Source: JBBPZA01 sp963728925
GTDB lineage: Bacteria; Actinomycetota; Thermoleophilia; Solirubrobacterales; Solirubrobacteraceae
Reading direction: 5' to 3'
Length of the DNA stretch: 64,000 bases
Assembly: GCA_963728925.1 (NCBI GenBank)
Contig: CAVSMB010000026.1
Span: 71,683-135,682 of the forward strand
Below, piece after piece: positions 48,901-56,946 of the stretch; the first letter of the stretch is position 1, and each line of letters starts with the position of its first letter. Under the pieces are notes generated by a model. It saw nothing but the letters and a program-made list of their open reading frames with translations, did not search any database and was not told the DNA's origin. Made by a program: the position numbers and the translations under genes.

Positions 48901-50925
48901 TCAGGACGGCGGCGCGACCGCCGCGTCCGGCGCCGTCGCGGCCTCGAACTCGCGCCGGAGGTCTTTGATCTCGTCGCGCAGCCGCGCCGCGTACTCGAAG
49001 CGCAAGTCCTCGGCCGCCGCGAGCATCTCCTCCTCGAGCTCGACGATCATCTTCTGTATCTCGTGCGGCTCCATCTCGCTCTGCCGCTGGCGCGAGCGCC
49101 GCCGGCCCTTGGGCACCTTGGACTCCGACTGCAGGAACTCGGCGATGTCGGAGATCCCCTTGACGATCGTCTCGGGGGTGATCCCGTGCTCCTCGTTGTA
49201 GGCGCGCTGGATGGCCCGCCGCCGGTCGGTCTCGCCGATAGCCGCCCGCATCGCGGCCGTCTCCTTGTCGGCGTACATGAGCACGGTGCCGGCGACGTTG
49301 CGAGCCGCGCGGCCGATGGTCTGGATCAGCGAGGTCTCGCCACGGAGGAAGCCCTCCTTGTCGGCGTCGAGGATCGCCACCAGCGAGACCTCGGGGAGAT
49401 CGAGGCCCTCGCGCAGGAGGTTGACGCCAACCAGCACGTCGTACTCGCCCAGGCGCAGCTCGCGGATGATCTGGATGCGCTCCAGCGTGTCGATCTCGGA
49501 GTGCAGGTAGCGGACCTTGAAGCCCATCTCGAGCAGGTAGTCGGTCAGGTCCTCGCTCATCTTCTTGGTCAGCGTGGTGACCAGCGTGCGCTCGTCGCGG
49601 TCGACCCGCTCGCGGATCTCGTTCATCAGGTCGTCGATCTGGTTGCGCGACTCGCGCACCGTGACCTCGGGGTCGACGATCCCCGTCGGGCGCACGATCT
49701 GCTCGACGATCGTCGAGGACCGCGTGCGCTCGTACTCGCCCGGGGTGGCCGACACGAAGACCATCTGCGGCGTGATCGAGAGGAACTCGTCGAAGGTCTG
49801 GGGCCGGTTGTCCAGCGCGCTGGGCAGCCGGAACCCGTAGTCGACGAGCGTCTGCTTGCGCGAGCGGTCGCCCTCGTGCATCCCGCCGATCTGCGGCACC
49901 GTCTGGTGGGACTCGTCGATGAAGCACACGAAGTCGTCGGGGAAGTAGTCGATCAGGCAGTACGGCCGTTCCCCGGGCTGTCGGCCGTCGAGGATCCGGG
50001 AGTAGTTCTCGATCCCCGAGCAGAAGCCCAGCTCGCGCAGCATCTCCATGTCGTACTGCGTGCGCTGGCGCAGGCGATGGGACTCGAGCAGCTTGCCCTC
50101 GGCCTCGAGCTCGGAGCAGCGCTCGTTGAGCTCGACGCCGATCTGGGCGACCGCGTCGCCCATCTTGCCCTCCTGGACGTTGTAGTGCGTGGCCGGCCAC
50201 ACGGCGACGTGGGCCAGCTCGTCCTTGAGGACCTCGCCGGTCAGCGGGTCGAAGTGCTGGAGGCGCTCGACCTCGTCGCCGAACATGAGCGCGCGGAAGG
50301 CGGTCTCCTCGTAGGCGGGGAAGACCTCGAGCGTCTCGCCCCGCACGCGGAAGGTGCCGCGCCCCAGCGCGCCGGTGGTGCGCTGGTACTGGTTGGCCAC
50401 GAGCTTGCGCAGCAGCTCGTCGCGGTCGATCACGTCGCCGGGGCGCAGGATCTGGACGCGCGCGTCGTACGTCTCGGGCGAGCCGAGGCCGAAGATGCAC
50501 GAGACCGAGGCGACGATGAGAACGTCGCGGCGGGCGAAGAGCCCGGCGGTGGCCGCGTGGCGAAGGCGGTCGATCTCCTGGTTGATGGCCGAGTCCTTCT
50601 CGATGTAGAGGTCCCGGCTCGGGACGTAGGCCTCGGGCTGGTAGTAGTCGTAGTAGGAGACGAAGTACTCCACCGCGTTGTCGGGGAAGTAGGTACGGAA
50701 CTCGTTGCAGAGCTGCGCGGCGAGCGTCTTGTTGTGGGCGATGACCAGTGACGGCTTCTGGACCTTCTCGACGACGCCGGCCATCGCCATCGTCTTGCCC
50801 GTGCCCGTGGCGCCGAGCAGCGTCGTCGCGCGCTCGCCCGCCTCGATCGCCTCCGCAATCGCGTCGATCGCCTTGGGCTGGTCAGCTGTCGGCGAGTAGG
50901 CGCTGTCGAGGCGGAACGGCGGCAT
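48901..50925 (-). CDS. uvrB: Excinuclease ABC subunit B
   Basis: 674 residues. Walker A GATGTGKTMAMAGV, the beta-hairpin YYDYYQPEAYVPSRDLYIEK, DEXH-type VCFIDESHQTVPQIGG, helicase motifs DVLVGVNLLREGLDLPEV and QTIGRAARN, and a C-terminal UVR helix pair (EEEMLAAAEDLRFEYAARLR) are all present. It verifies damage loaded by UvrA and recruits UvrC. ATG 50925 gives the standard N-terminus PPFRLDSAYSPTADQPKAI; an earlier in-frame start at 50979 is not conserved-looking. Confidence 0.97.
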   Translation of the reverse strand: MPPFRLDSAYSPTADQPKAIDAIAEAIEAGERATTLLGATGTGKTMAMAGVVEKVQKPSLVIAHNKTLAAQLCNEFRTYFPDNAVEYFVSYYDYYQPEAYVPSRDLYIEKDSAINQEIDRLRHAATAGLFARRDVLIVASVSCIFGLGSPETYDARVQILRPGDVIDRDELLRKLVANQYQRTTGALGRGTFRVRGETLEVFPAYEETAFRALMFGDEVERLQHFDPLTGEVLKDELAHVAVWPATHYNVQEGKMGDAVAQIGVELNERCSELEAEGKLLESHRLRQRTQYDMEMLRELGFCSGIENYSRILDGRQPGERPYCLIDYFPDDFVCFIDESHQTVPQIGGMHEGDRSRKQTLVDYGFRLPSALDNRPQTFDEFLSITPQMVFVSATPGEYERTRSSTIVEQIVRPTGIVDPEVTVRESRNQIDDLMNEIRERVDRDERTLVTTLTKKMSEDLTDYLLEMGFKVRYLHSEIDTLERIQIIRELRLGEYDVLVGVNLLREGLDLPEVSLVAILDADKEGFLRGETSLIQTIGRAARNVAGTVLMYADKETAAMRAAIGETDRRRAIQRAYNEEHGITPETIVKGISDIAEFLQSESKVPKGRRRSRQRQSEMEPHEIQKMIVELEEEMLAAAEDLRFEYAARLRDEIKDLRREFEAATAPDAAVAPPS

Positions 50926-51064
50926 GGCCCAATTGACGATAGCGGCGGGCGGGATCTGGCTCCTGATCGGGCTGGTCATCTACTTCGCCTACGGGATGCG
51001 CAACTCGCGCCTGCGCCGCGGCGAGGCGGTCGGGGATCCGGAGAAGGAGCTCGAGAAGGGCTGA
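50924..51064 (+). pseudogene. C-terminal relic of an APC-type amino-acid permease
   Basis: A 46-residue frame reads AGGIWLLIGLVIYFAYGMRN followed by SRLRRGEAVGDPEKEL. WLxIGLVIYFAYGxRxSRL is the hallmark last helix of cationic amino-acid permeases (AA_permease_C). The rest of the permease is absent; upstream is uvrB on the other strand, which overlaps its first two bases. As an ORF it could make a tiny one-helix protein, but a truncation relic is more likely. Confidence 0.7.
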
Positions 51065-51080
51065 ACCGCTCCGGCGGGGC

Positions 51081-51740
51081 CTACAGGCCCAGTTCCGAGG
51101 CGTACTCCCTGCGGTACTTCTTGCGCGCCGCCATGACCCGCTGGACGTAGTCCCGGGTCTCGGCGAACGGGATCTCGGCGACGCGGAAGCCGCGGTCGTC
51201 CCCGCGCGCTCTCACGAGCCAGGAGTCGACGTTCCCCTCGCCGGCGTTGTAGGCGGCGATCGCGAGCACGTCGTTGCCGCCGTAGCGCCGGAGCAGGTAG
51301 CGCAGGTGGTAGCTGCCGTAGGCGATGTTCACCTGCGGGTCGCCGAGGTCCTCGACGCGGAAGTTCGTCGCGCCGGAGCGACGCGCGATGTCCCGGGCCG
51401 TCTCGGGCGTGACCTGCATGAGGCCCTTCGCGCCGGCCGGCGAGGTCTGGTCGCGGAACTTGGACTCGGCGTAGATGACCGCGGCGATGAGCGCCGGATC
51501 GAGGTCCTTGTCGCCCGCCTGCTGCCGGATGATGTCCTCGTGGCGCAGCGGCAGCGTCACCGCCTCCTTGACCGCGCGGTCGAGCATCGGCGCGACGAGC
51601 ACCACGCCCAGGGCGAGCAGCGCAGCCGCTGCGAGCCACACGAACGCGCGCCGGCGGCGCACGGCCGCGCGCGAGCGGCGCGGGCGAGCCGGGCGGCGGC
51701 GGGCGGCGGCGGAGGTTGCGGGCAGACGGCGGGTGCTCAT
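51081..51740 (-). CDS. Membrane-anchored lytic transglycosylase (SLT domain)
   Basis: 219 residues. A basic N-terminus is followed by one membrane helix (FVWLAAAALLALGVVLVAP, about 33-51). The SLT domain has LIAAVIYAESKFRDQTSPAG with the catalytic Glu in AESKF, GAKGLMQVTPETARDIA, VNIAYGSYHLRYLLRRYGG and AIAAYNAGEGNVDSW. It cleaves peptidoglycan outside the membrane. The ATG overlaps the coaE stop by four bases. Confidence 0.9.
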   Translation of the reverse strand: MSTRRLPATSAAARRRPARPRRSRAAVRRRRAFVWLAAAALLALGVVLVAPMLDRAVKEAVTLPLRHEDIIRQQAGDKDLDPALIAAVIYAESKFRDQTSPAGAKGLMQVTPETARDIARRSGATNFRVEDLGDPQVNIAYGSYHLRYLLRRYGGNDVLAIAAYNAGEGNVDSWLVRARGDDRGFRVAEIPFAETRDYVQRVMAARKKYRREYASELGL

Positions 51741-52327
51741 GGCGTCAGCTTGTCAAGGACCGCCGACAGTCTCGCCTCGAGCTCTGCGACCGTCCCGTCG
51801 TTGACGATCGCGTAGGTCGCTCGTTGCGCCTTTTCCCTCTGCGTGAGCTGCCGGGCGACGCGCTCGTCGACCGCCTCGTGGCCGCGGCCGGCCGCGCGGC
51901 CCGCGCGCAGCGCCTCGTCGGCGACGATCGCGACCGTCGCGTCGAAGGCGGCCTCCATGCCCGCCTCGAACAGAAGCGGGACCTCGACGACGGCGGCTCG
52001 CGGCGCAGGATCGAGCGATCCGGCCTCGTCGCGCCACGCGGCCACGCGGGCCCCGACGCGGGGCCACAGCTCGCCCTCCAGCCAGCGCCGGTCCTCCTCG
52101 CAGGCGAAGGCACGGCGCGCCACGGCGGCGCGGTCGACGGTCCCGTCGGCGCCGATCACCTCGCCGCCCCAGCGCCCCTCCAGCACGTCGCGGAGCTCCT
52201 GCGAGGCGTACAGCTCGTGGACGACGGAGTCGGTGGACAGCGTCGCCGCCCCCAGGCGCTCCAGCGCGGCGAGCGCGGTCGACTTGCCCGAGCCGACACC
52301 GCCCGTCAATCCGACGAACGGGACCAT
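51737..52327 (-). CDS. coaE: Dephospho-CoA kinase
   Basis: 196 residues. The P-loop FVGLTGGVGSGKSTALAAL is at residues 4-22, LSTDSVVHELYA with the catalytic Asp follows, then AAVVEVPLLFEAGMEAAFD and VARQLTQREKAQRATY, which is the lid and C-terminal pattern of CoaE. It completes coenzyme A synthesis, the pathway fed by panB/panC elsewhere in the window. It lies 14 bases after rpsA and is coupled to the transglycosylase gene. Confidence 0.95.
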   Translation of the reverse strand: MVPFVGLTGGVGSGKSTALAALERLGAATLSTDSVVHELYASQELRDVLEGRWGGEVIGADGTVDRAAVARRAFACEEDRRWLEGELWPRVGARVAAWRDEAGSLDPAPRAAVVEVPLLFEAGMEAAFDATVAIVADEALRAGRAAGRGHEAVDERVARQLTQREKAQRATYAIVNDGTVAELEARLSAVLDKLTP

Positions 52328-52341
52328 CCGGCGCGGAGTGA

Positions 52342-53919
52342 CTAGGCGGAGGGCGCTTCGTCGGAGGCCGGGACCGGCTCGTCGTCGGCCGGCTCGTCGC
52401 CGACCGGAGCCTCGCCGACCGGAGCCTCGCCGACCGGAGCGCCGTCGACCGGAGCCTCGCCGACCGGAGCCTCGTCGACGGGCGTTTCTTCGACCGGAGC
52501 CTCGTCAACGGGGGCTTCTTCGACCGGCGCCTCATCGACCGGAGCGTTCGTGATCGGCGTCTCGCCCGGTGCGTCGACCACCGGAGCGTCCGGGGTCGGC
52601 GAATCGGCGAGCGCCTCGCCGGCGGCGACGGGCCCGTCGACCAGCGTGTCATCGGCGGCGACCGCCTCGTCGGGCACCGGCGGCACGTCGGCGCCGGCGA
52701 AGACTTCCTCGGAGAGCCCGAGGTCGGGCATGTCGTCGAGGTCGCCCGCCTCGCCGGCGCCGGCCTCACCGCCCGAGCGGTGGACCGGCAGCTCCTGACC
52801 CTCGACGCGCTTGATCGACAGCGAGAGGCGGCGGCGCTCGGAGTCGATCTCGAGGATCTTCACCCGCACGGTGTCGCCGGGCTGGATGATCTCGCGGGGG
52901 TTCTCGACGTGGTGCTGGGCGAGCTCTGAGATGTGGACGAGGCCCTCGACCCCGTCGAGGATCTCGACGAAGGCGCCGAAGGTGACGACCTTGGTGACCG
53001 TGCCCTCGAGCTCGTCGCCGACGTTGTAGGTGTCGACGACCCGCTGCCACGGGTCCTCCTGGGTCTGCTTGAGGCCGAGCGAGATGCGCTGGCGGTCGCG
53101 GTCGACGTCTAGCACCTTGACCTGCACGGGGTCCCCGATCGACAGGACCTCGCTCGGATGGTTCACGTGCGACCAGGACAGCTCGGAGATGTGGATCAGG
53201 CCGTCGATGCCGTCGAGGTCGACGAAGGCGCCGAAGTCGACGATGTTGGAGATGCGGCCCTCGACGATCAGGCCGGGCTGGAGGCGGTCGAGGATCTCCT
53301 GGCGCTGTTCCTTGCGCTCCTCCTCGAGCACGGCGCGGCGCGAGAGCACGACGTTGTTGCGCGAGCGGTTGAGCTCGATGACCTTGCACTCGATCTCGCC
53401 GTTGAGGTACTCGTCCAGATGCGGGACCCGGCGGATGTCAACGAGCGAGGCGGGCAGGAAGCCGCGCACCCCGAGGTCGACGATCAGGCCGCCCTTGACG
53501 ACCTCGATGACCGTGCCGATCACCGGCTCGCCCGACTCGGCCGCCGCCTCGATGCGCCGCCACGCCTTCTCGAAGCGGGCGCGCTTCTTGGACAGGATCA
53601 GCCGGCCGTCCTGGTCCTCCTTGGTGAGGACCAGCGCGTCGACCTCCTCGCCGAGCGCGACCTCGTCACCGGGATCGACGGCCTTGCGGATCGACAGCTC
53701 GTTGGAGGGGATGACCCCCTCGCTCTTGTAGCCGATGTCGATGAGCACCTCGTCGGCGTCGATGCGCACGACGTTGCCCGTGACGACGTCACCCTCGTCG
53801 AAGGGGGTGATGGTCGCGTCGTAGTTGGGGACGACCTGGCCGTCGATCTCCAGCAGCAGGCCGTCCGACCCGGCGACGACGTGCGCCTCCGGGGGTAGTG
53901 CGGTGGTGGTCTCCGCCAT
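52342..53919 (-). CDS. rpsA: 30S ribosomal protein S1 with acidic repeat tail
   Basis: 525 residues. Four S1 RNA-binding domains occupy about residues 35-375: DVVTGNVVRIDADEVLIDIG, VIGTVIEVVKGGLIVDLGVR, IVEGRISNIVDFGAFVDLDG and LEGTVTKVVTFGAFVEILDG. VLSRRAVLEEERKEQRQEIL links domains 2 and 3. The last 125 residues are an acidic Pro/Ala/Val/Glu/Asp tail of PVxEA pentapeptides encoded by 15-bp repeats. S1 helps mRNA binding on the ribosome. ATG 53919 is 66 bases from the divergent oxidoreductase gene; no Shine-Dalgarno is visible before it. Confidence 0.95.
   Translation of the reverse strand: MAETTTALPPEAHVVAGSDGLLLEIDGQVVPNYDATITPFDEGDVVTGNVVRIDADEVLIDIGYKSEGVIPSNELSIRKAVDPGDEVALGEEVDALVLTKEDQDGRLILSKKRARFEKAWRRIEAAAESGEPVIGTVIEVVKGGLIVDLGVRGFLPASLVDIRRVPHLDEYLNGEIECKVIELNRSRNNVVLSRRAVLEEERKEQRQEILDRLQPGLIVEGRISNIVDFGAFVDLDGIDGLIHISELSWSHVNHPSEVLSIGDPVQVKVLDVDRDRQRISLGLKQTQEDPWQRVVDTYNVGDELEGTVTKVVTFGAFVEILDGVEGLVHISELAQHHVENPREIIQPGDTVRVKILEIDSERRRLSLSIKRVEGQELPVHRSGGEAGAGEAGDLDDMPDLGLSEEVFAGADVPPVPDEAVAADDTLVDGPVAAGEALADSPTPDAPVVDAPGETPITNAPVDEAPVEEAPVDEAPVEETPVDEAPVGEAPVDGAPVGEAPVGEAPVGDEPADDEPVPASDEAPSA
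52390..52545. repeat. 15-bp repeat tract encoding the S1 tail
   Basis: Variants of GGCGAGGCTCCGGTC (minus strand) are repeated about ten times in frame with rpsA, giving VGEAP/VDEAP/VEEAP pentapeptides. Copies differ at one to four bases, so the tract is older than the DivIVA repeat. Confidence 0.85.
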
Positions 53920-53985
53920 TCGCCGGGAGGTTAGCGAACCCCGCCTTCTCATCCCGCGCGAGGACCGGCTGCGTACCATGCCCGG

Positions 53986-55161
53986 ATGCCGGTCCGGGCC
54001 ACCAAGCGCGGCAACGAGCGCACCCCGCTCGACGGGACGTGTGACGTGCTCGTGTGCGGGGCGAGCTTCGCCGGGCTCGCCGTCGCCCGCGAGCTCGCCG
54101 GGACGCGCGCGCGGGTACTGGTCCTCGACCGCTACGAGATCGGCGAGCGCCAGACCTCGGCGTGCGGGATCCCGACGGAGTGGATCGACGCCCTCGGCCT
54201 CCGCGACTCGCTGCAGCAGACCTTCGACGAGCTCGTCGTCCACACCCCCTACGGCACGACGCGCTGGGCGCTGCCCTGGAGCTTCTCGACCTTCGACTAC
54301 CGCGCGCTGTGCGAGCTGCTGTGGCGGCAGTGCGGGGAGGCCCGCTTCGAGACGGCGAAGGTGCAGGGGCGCAGCGGCGACGTGGTCCACACCGACCGTG
54401 GCGACGTGTCCGCCCCTCTGATCGTCGACGCGCTCGGCTGGCGTCGCGTCCTGGGTCGCGCGGCGAACGTGCAGCCGCCCGACGCGCGCCTCTCGCGTGG
54501 CCTGGAGGTCCACCCCCACGCCTCCGGACGCGACATGGAGCTCTGGATCGACCGCCGCTACGTCCCCGCGGGCTACGGCTGGGCGTTCCCGGCGGATGGC
54601 GAGCTGCGCGTCGGCGTGGGCTCCTTCCAGCCGCGCTTCCACGTGAAGGAGCCGACCGTGCGTCTCGCGGCCGACGTGGACGTGCCGGCGGTCCGCTACC
54701 AGGGCAACTGGATCCCCCACAAGATCCGGCCGGCCACCGAGGACGGGATCTTCTTCGTTGGGGATTCCGCGGGTCATTGCATCCCCACCACCGCGGAGGG
54801 CATCCGCACCGCGCTGTACTTCGGCCTCGCCTGCGGGCGCGAGCTGGTCGAGGTGGTCGAGGGGCGCCGCGACCGGATGGAGGCCCTCGAGCGCTACGCG
54901 ACCTTCTCGCGCAGCCACGCCTGGAAGTTCAACTCGATGCTCGCCGTCCAGCGCCTCGTCCCGCGGCTCCCGCCGCCCGTCGCCCACGCCGTGGTGTCGG
55001 CCTTCCGCTCGCGGGCGCTGACCAACTGGGCCTTCGCCCGCTACCTCGGGATCGCACCGCCGCCGAGCAGCGCCGCGACCTCCCCTGCCGCGGCCAGCGC
55101 GACGTCGGGATCCGACGCGCAGGGGATGAGGTTGAACGAGCGGCAGCCCGCCTCGGCGTAG
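53986..55161 (+). CDS. FAD-dependent geranylgeranyl-reductase-family oxidoreductase
   Basis: 391 residues. The FAD-binding start is CDVLVCGASFAGLAVARELA (18-37) with RVLVLDRYEIGERQTSACG, typical of the geranylgeranyl reductase family. YGWAFPADGELRVGVGSF is the PxxYxWxFP-type motif of that family, and DGIFFVGDSAGHCIPTTAEG is the second FAD motif. It probably reduces double bonds of an isoprenoid. The last 40 residues (Ala/Ser-rich) overlap the convergent LLM gene by 121 bases and may be run-on. Confidence 0.8.
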   Translation: MPVRATKRGNERTPLDGTCDVLVCGASFAGLAVARELAGTRARVLVLDRYEIGERQTSACGIPTEWIDALGLRDSLQQTFDELVVHTPYGTTRWALPWSFSTFDYRALCELLWRQCGEARFETAKVQGRSGDVVHTDRGDVSAPLIVDALGWRRVLGRAANVQPPDARLSRGLEVHPHASGRDMELWIDRRYVPAGYGWAFPADGELRVGVGSFQPRFHVKEPTVRLAADVDVPAVRYQGNWIPHKIRPATEDGIFFVGDSAGHCIPTTAEGIRTALYFGLACGRELVEVVEGRRDRMEALERYATFSRSHAWKFNSMLAVQRLVPRLPPPVAHAVVSAFRSRALTNWAFARYLGIAPPPSSAATSPAAASATSGSDAQGMRLNERQPASA

Positions 55162-55976
55162 GGCGTGAGGAACTCGGCGACCGCCGCCGGCGACCCGGCA
55201 GGCGAGTAGCGCTCGAAGGCGTCGAAGGGGATGCTGTAGAAGGCCTCCATCGCCGGCGCGAGCGCCGCGCGGGCCTCGCGCGCGTGGTCCCCGAACCCGC
55301 ACCACACGTTCAGGCCGTGCTCGAAGGCCGCGGGCTCGCGCCCGGCCGCGTCCGCGCGCTCCTCGATCTCGGCTACGACGGCGGCGAACCGGCCCGGCGA
55401 GACCCAGATGCCGAGCCAGCCATCGCCGAGCGCGGCGGCGCGCGCCACCGCGGCCGCCGAGCGGCCGCCGACGATCAACGGGACGGGCGGGTCGGGCGCC
55501 GGGACGATGAGCGCGTCCTCGAGATCGAAGAACTGGCCGTGGAAGGTGAGCGGCTCGCCCGTGGCCAGGCCGCGCAGGACCTCGAGGCACGCGTCCATGC
55601 GCCGGCCGCGGGTGGCCGGGTCCACGCCGCAGATCTCCACTTCGTGGCGGTCCTCGCCGCCGATACCGACGCCCAGCGTCAGACGCCCGGGAGCGAGCTC
55701 GGCGATGGTCGCGAGCTGGCGGGCGACGGGCACCGGGTGGCGCAGCGGCAGGAGGTACAGGCCGACATAGACGGGCAGCGCCTCCTGCGCGGCCAGCAGC
55801 CCGGTCGCGGCGATGAGGCCGTCGCTGCCGGCCCCGACGAAGAAGCTGACGTGGTCACCGACGCACAGGTGGTCGATCCCGGCCGCGGCCGCGTTGTCGA
55901 GCAGCCGCCGGCGCCCGTGGCCGCCGCCGGGCAGCAGGGCGCCCGGGGGGAAGCTGCCGACGCGCACGGAGGGCAT
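55041..55976 (-). CDS. LLM-class (F420-dependent type) flavin oxidoreductase
   Basis: 311 residues, TIM-barrel luciferase-like. GIDHLCVGDHVSFFVGAGSD, LYLLPLRHPVPVARQLATI, LAPGRLTLGVGIGGEDRHE and LIVGGRSAAAVARAAALGDG are the expected bacterial-luciferase-like motifs of actinobacterial F420-dependent enzymes. The substrate is unknown. ATG 55976 starts directly at the first strand (PSVRVGSFPPG). Confidence 0.85.
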   Translation of the reverse strand: MPSVRVGSFPPGALLPGGGHGRRRLLDNAAAAGIDHLCVGDHVSFFVGAGSDGLIAATGLLAAQEALPVYVGLYLLPLRHPVPVARQLATIAELAPGRLTLGVGIGGEDRHEVEICGVDPATRGRRMDACLEVLRGLATGEPLTFHGQFFDLEDALIVPAPDPPVPLIVGGRSAAAVARAAALGDGWLGIWVSPGRFAAVVAEIEERADAAGREPAAFEHGLNVWCGFGDHAREARAALAPAMEAFYSIPFDAFERYSPAGSPAAVAEFLTPYAEAGCRSFNLIPCASDPDVALAAAGEVAALLGGGAIPR

Positions 55977-56108
55977 GGCGCCAAGCCTCTCATAGCAGGT
56001 CGGGAACGGGTGGCGTGCTGCCACTGGAAGCGCTCGACGGCCTCCCGTGCCGTCGCCTCGTCGAAGCGAGTGTCGCAGGGACCGGCGCCTCGCCCGCGCG
56101 TGGGCCGG

Positions 56109-56456
56109 TCAGAACCCGCGCCGCTCCCGCGCGCTGACGATCCGCGGGTCCTTGCCGTCGATCGGGTCGCGCGACCGCCACCAGAGGCGCACGGCGAAGA
56201 GGGCGACGAGCGCGACGACGACCAACGACAGGGCCCAGACGTCGCCAGGCGCGAGCGCGCCGAGGACGAGGAAGAACCCGTAGACGAGGATCACCCCGAT
56301 CGCGAGCACCGAGAACAGCTCGTTCGCGAAGCGGGCGATCCCGAGACCCGCGCGGTCGCGAGGCTCGCGGGCCGCGCCGGGCGGCTCCTCGCCGGCGACG
56401 GCAGGCGGCTCGTCGCGGCCTTCATCGCGCGGCGGCTCTTCGCTCGGCGTGGCCAT
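56109..56456 (-). CDS. Small two-helix membrane protein
   Basis: 115 residues. An acidic, Pro/Glu-rich cytoplasmic leader (1-40) precedes two hydrophobic helices (LFSVLAIGVILVYGFFLVLG and LSLVVVALVALFAVRLWW) and a basic end. No family is recognised. It lies 47 bases from the DMT transporter gene on the same strand. Confidence 0.6.
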   Translation of the reverse strand: MATPSEEPPRDEGRDEPPAVAGEEPPGAAREPRDRAGLGIARFANELFSVLAIGVILVYGFFLVLGALAPGDVWALSLVVVALVALFAVRLWWRSRDPIDGKDPRIVSARERRGF

Positions 56457-56503
56457 CTCAACTCCTCCCGACGAGGGCCAGGCTCGTGCCGATCGTAGCA
56501 AGC

Positions 56504-56944
56504 TCAGCGGCTGACGACGAGCACCGTTCCGGCGATCAGCAGCGCGAAGCCGAGCAGCCGCGTCGGGGTCAGCGCGGTGCGATCGAGGCCCAGCACGCCG
56601 AACCGGTCGAGGATCGCCGAGCCGATGAGCTGCGTACACACCGTCACGGCCACAACCCCGCCGGCGCCGAGCGTCCGGACCGTCACGAGGGTCACGGTCA
56701 CGACCGCGGCGCCGGCGACGCCGCCGAGCAGGTAGGCGGGCCTGAAGTCCGCCAGACCCGAGAGCTGCCCCGCCCCTCCGCTGACCAGGAGGATCACCGT
56801 GACGATCAGGAAGGAGATGCTGACGCTGATGAAGGCCGCGCCCAGGGTGCCGACGGAGCGGCCGAGCTGCGAGTTGGCGGGCGGCTGGAAGGCGACCAGG
56901 GCCCCGACGGCGAGCGTCGCGAGGATGGCCAGCGCGCGGTCCAC
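56504..56944 (-). CDS. DMT-superfamily transporter, DUF606/YdcZ type
   Basis: 146 residues with five hydrophobic helices. ALVAFQPPANSQLGRSVGTL and AAFISVSISFLIVTVILLVS match the start of the DUF606 (YdcZ) family, and ILDRFGVLGLDRTALTPTRL followed by LGFALLIAGTVLVVSR matches its end. The family sits in the drug/metabolite transporter superfamily; the substrate is unknown. Its ATG is two bases after the polA stop. Confidence 0.85.
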   Translation of the reverse strand: MDRALAILATLAVGALVAFQPPANSQLGRSVGTLGAAFISVSISFLIVTVILLVSGGAGQLSGLADFRPAYLLGGVAGAAVVTVTLVTVRTLGAGGVVAVTVCTQLIGSAILDRFGVLGLDRTALTPTRLLGFALLIAGTVLVVSR

Positions 56945-56946
56945 CG

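Noticed and set aside
54054..56498. 814-codon open frame on the plus strand
   Set aside because: It lies in the wrong frame over the FAD oxidoreductase, LLM and small membrane protein genes. The translation is Arg/Pro/Ala/Gly-rich without motifs, the usual shadow in GC-rich DNA.
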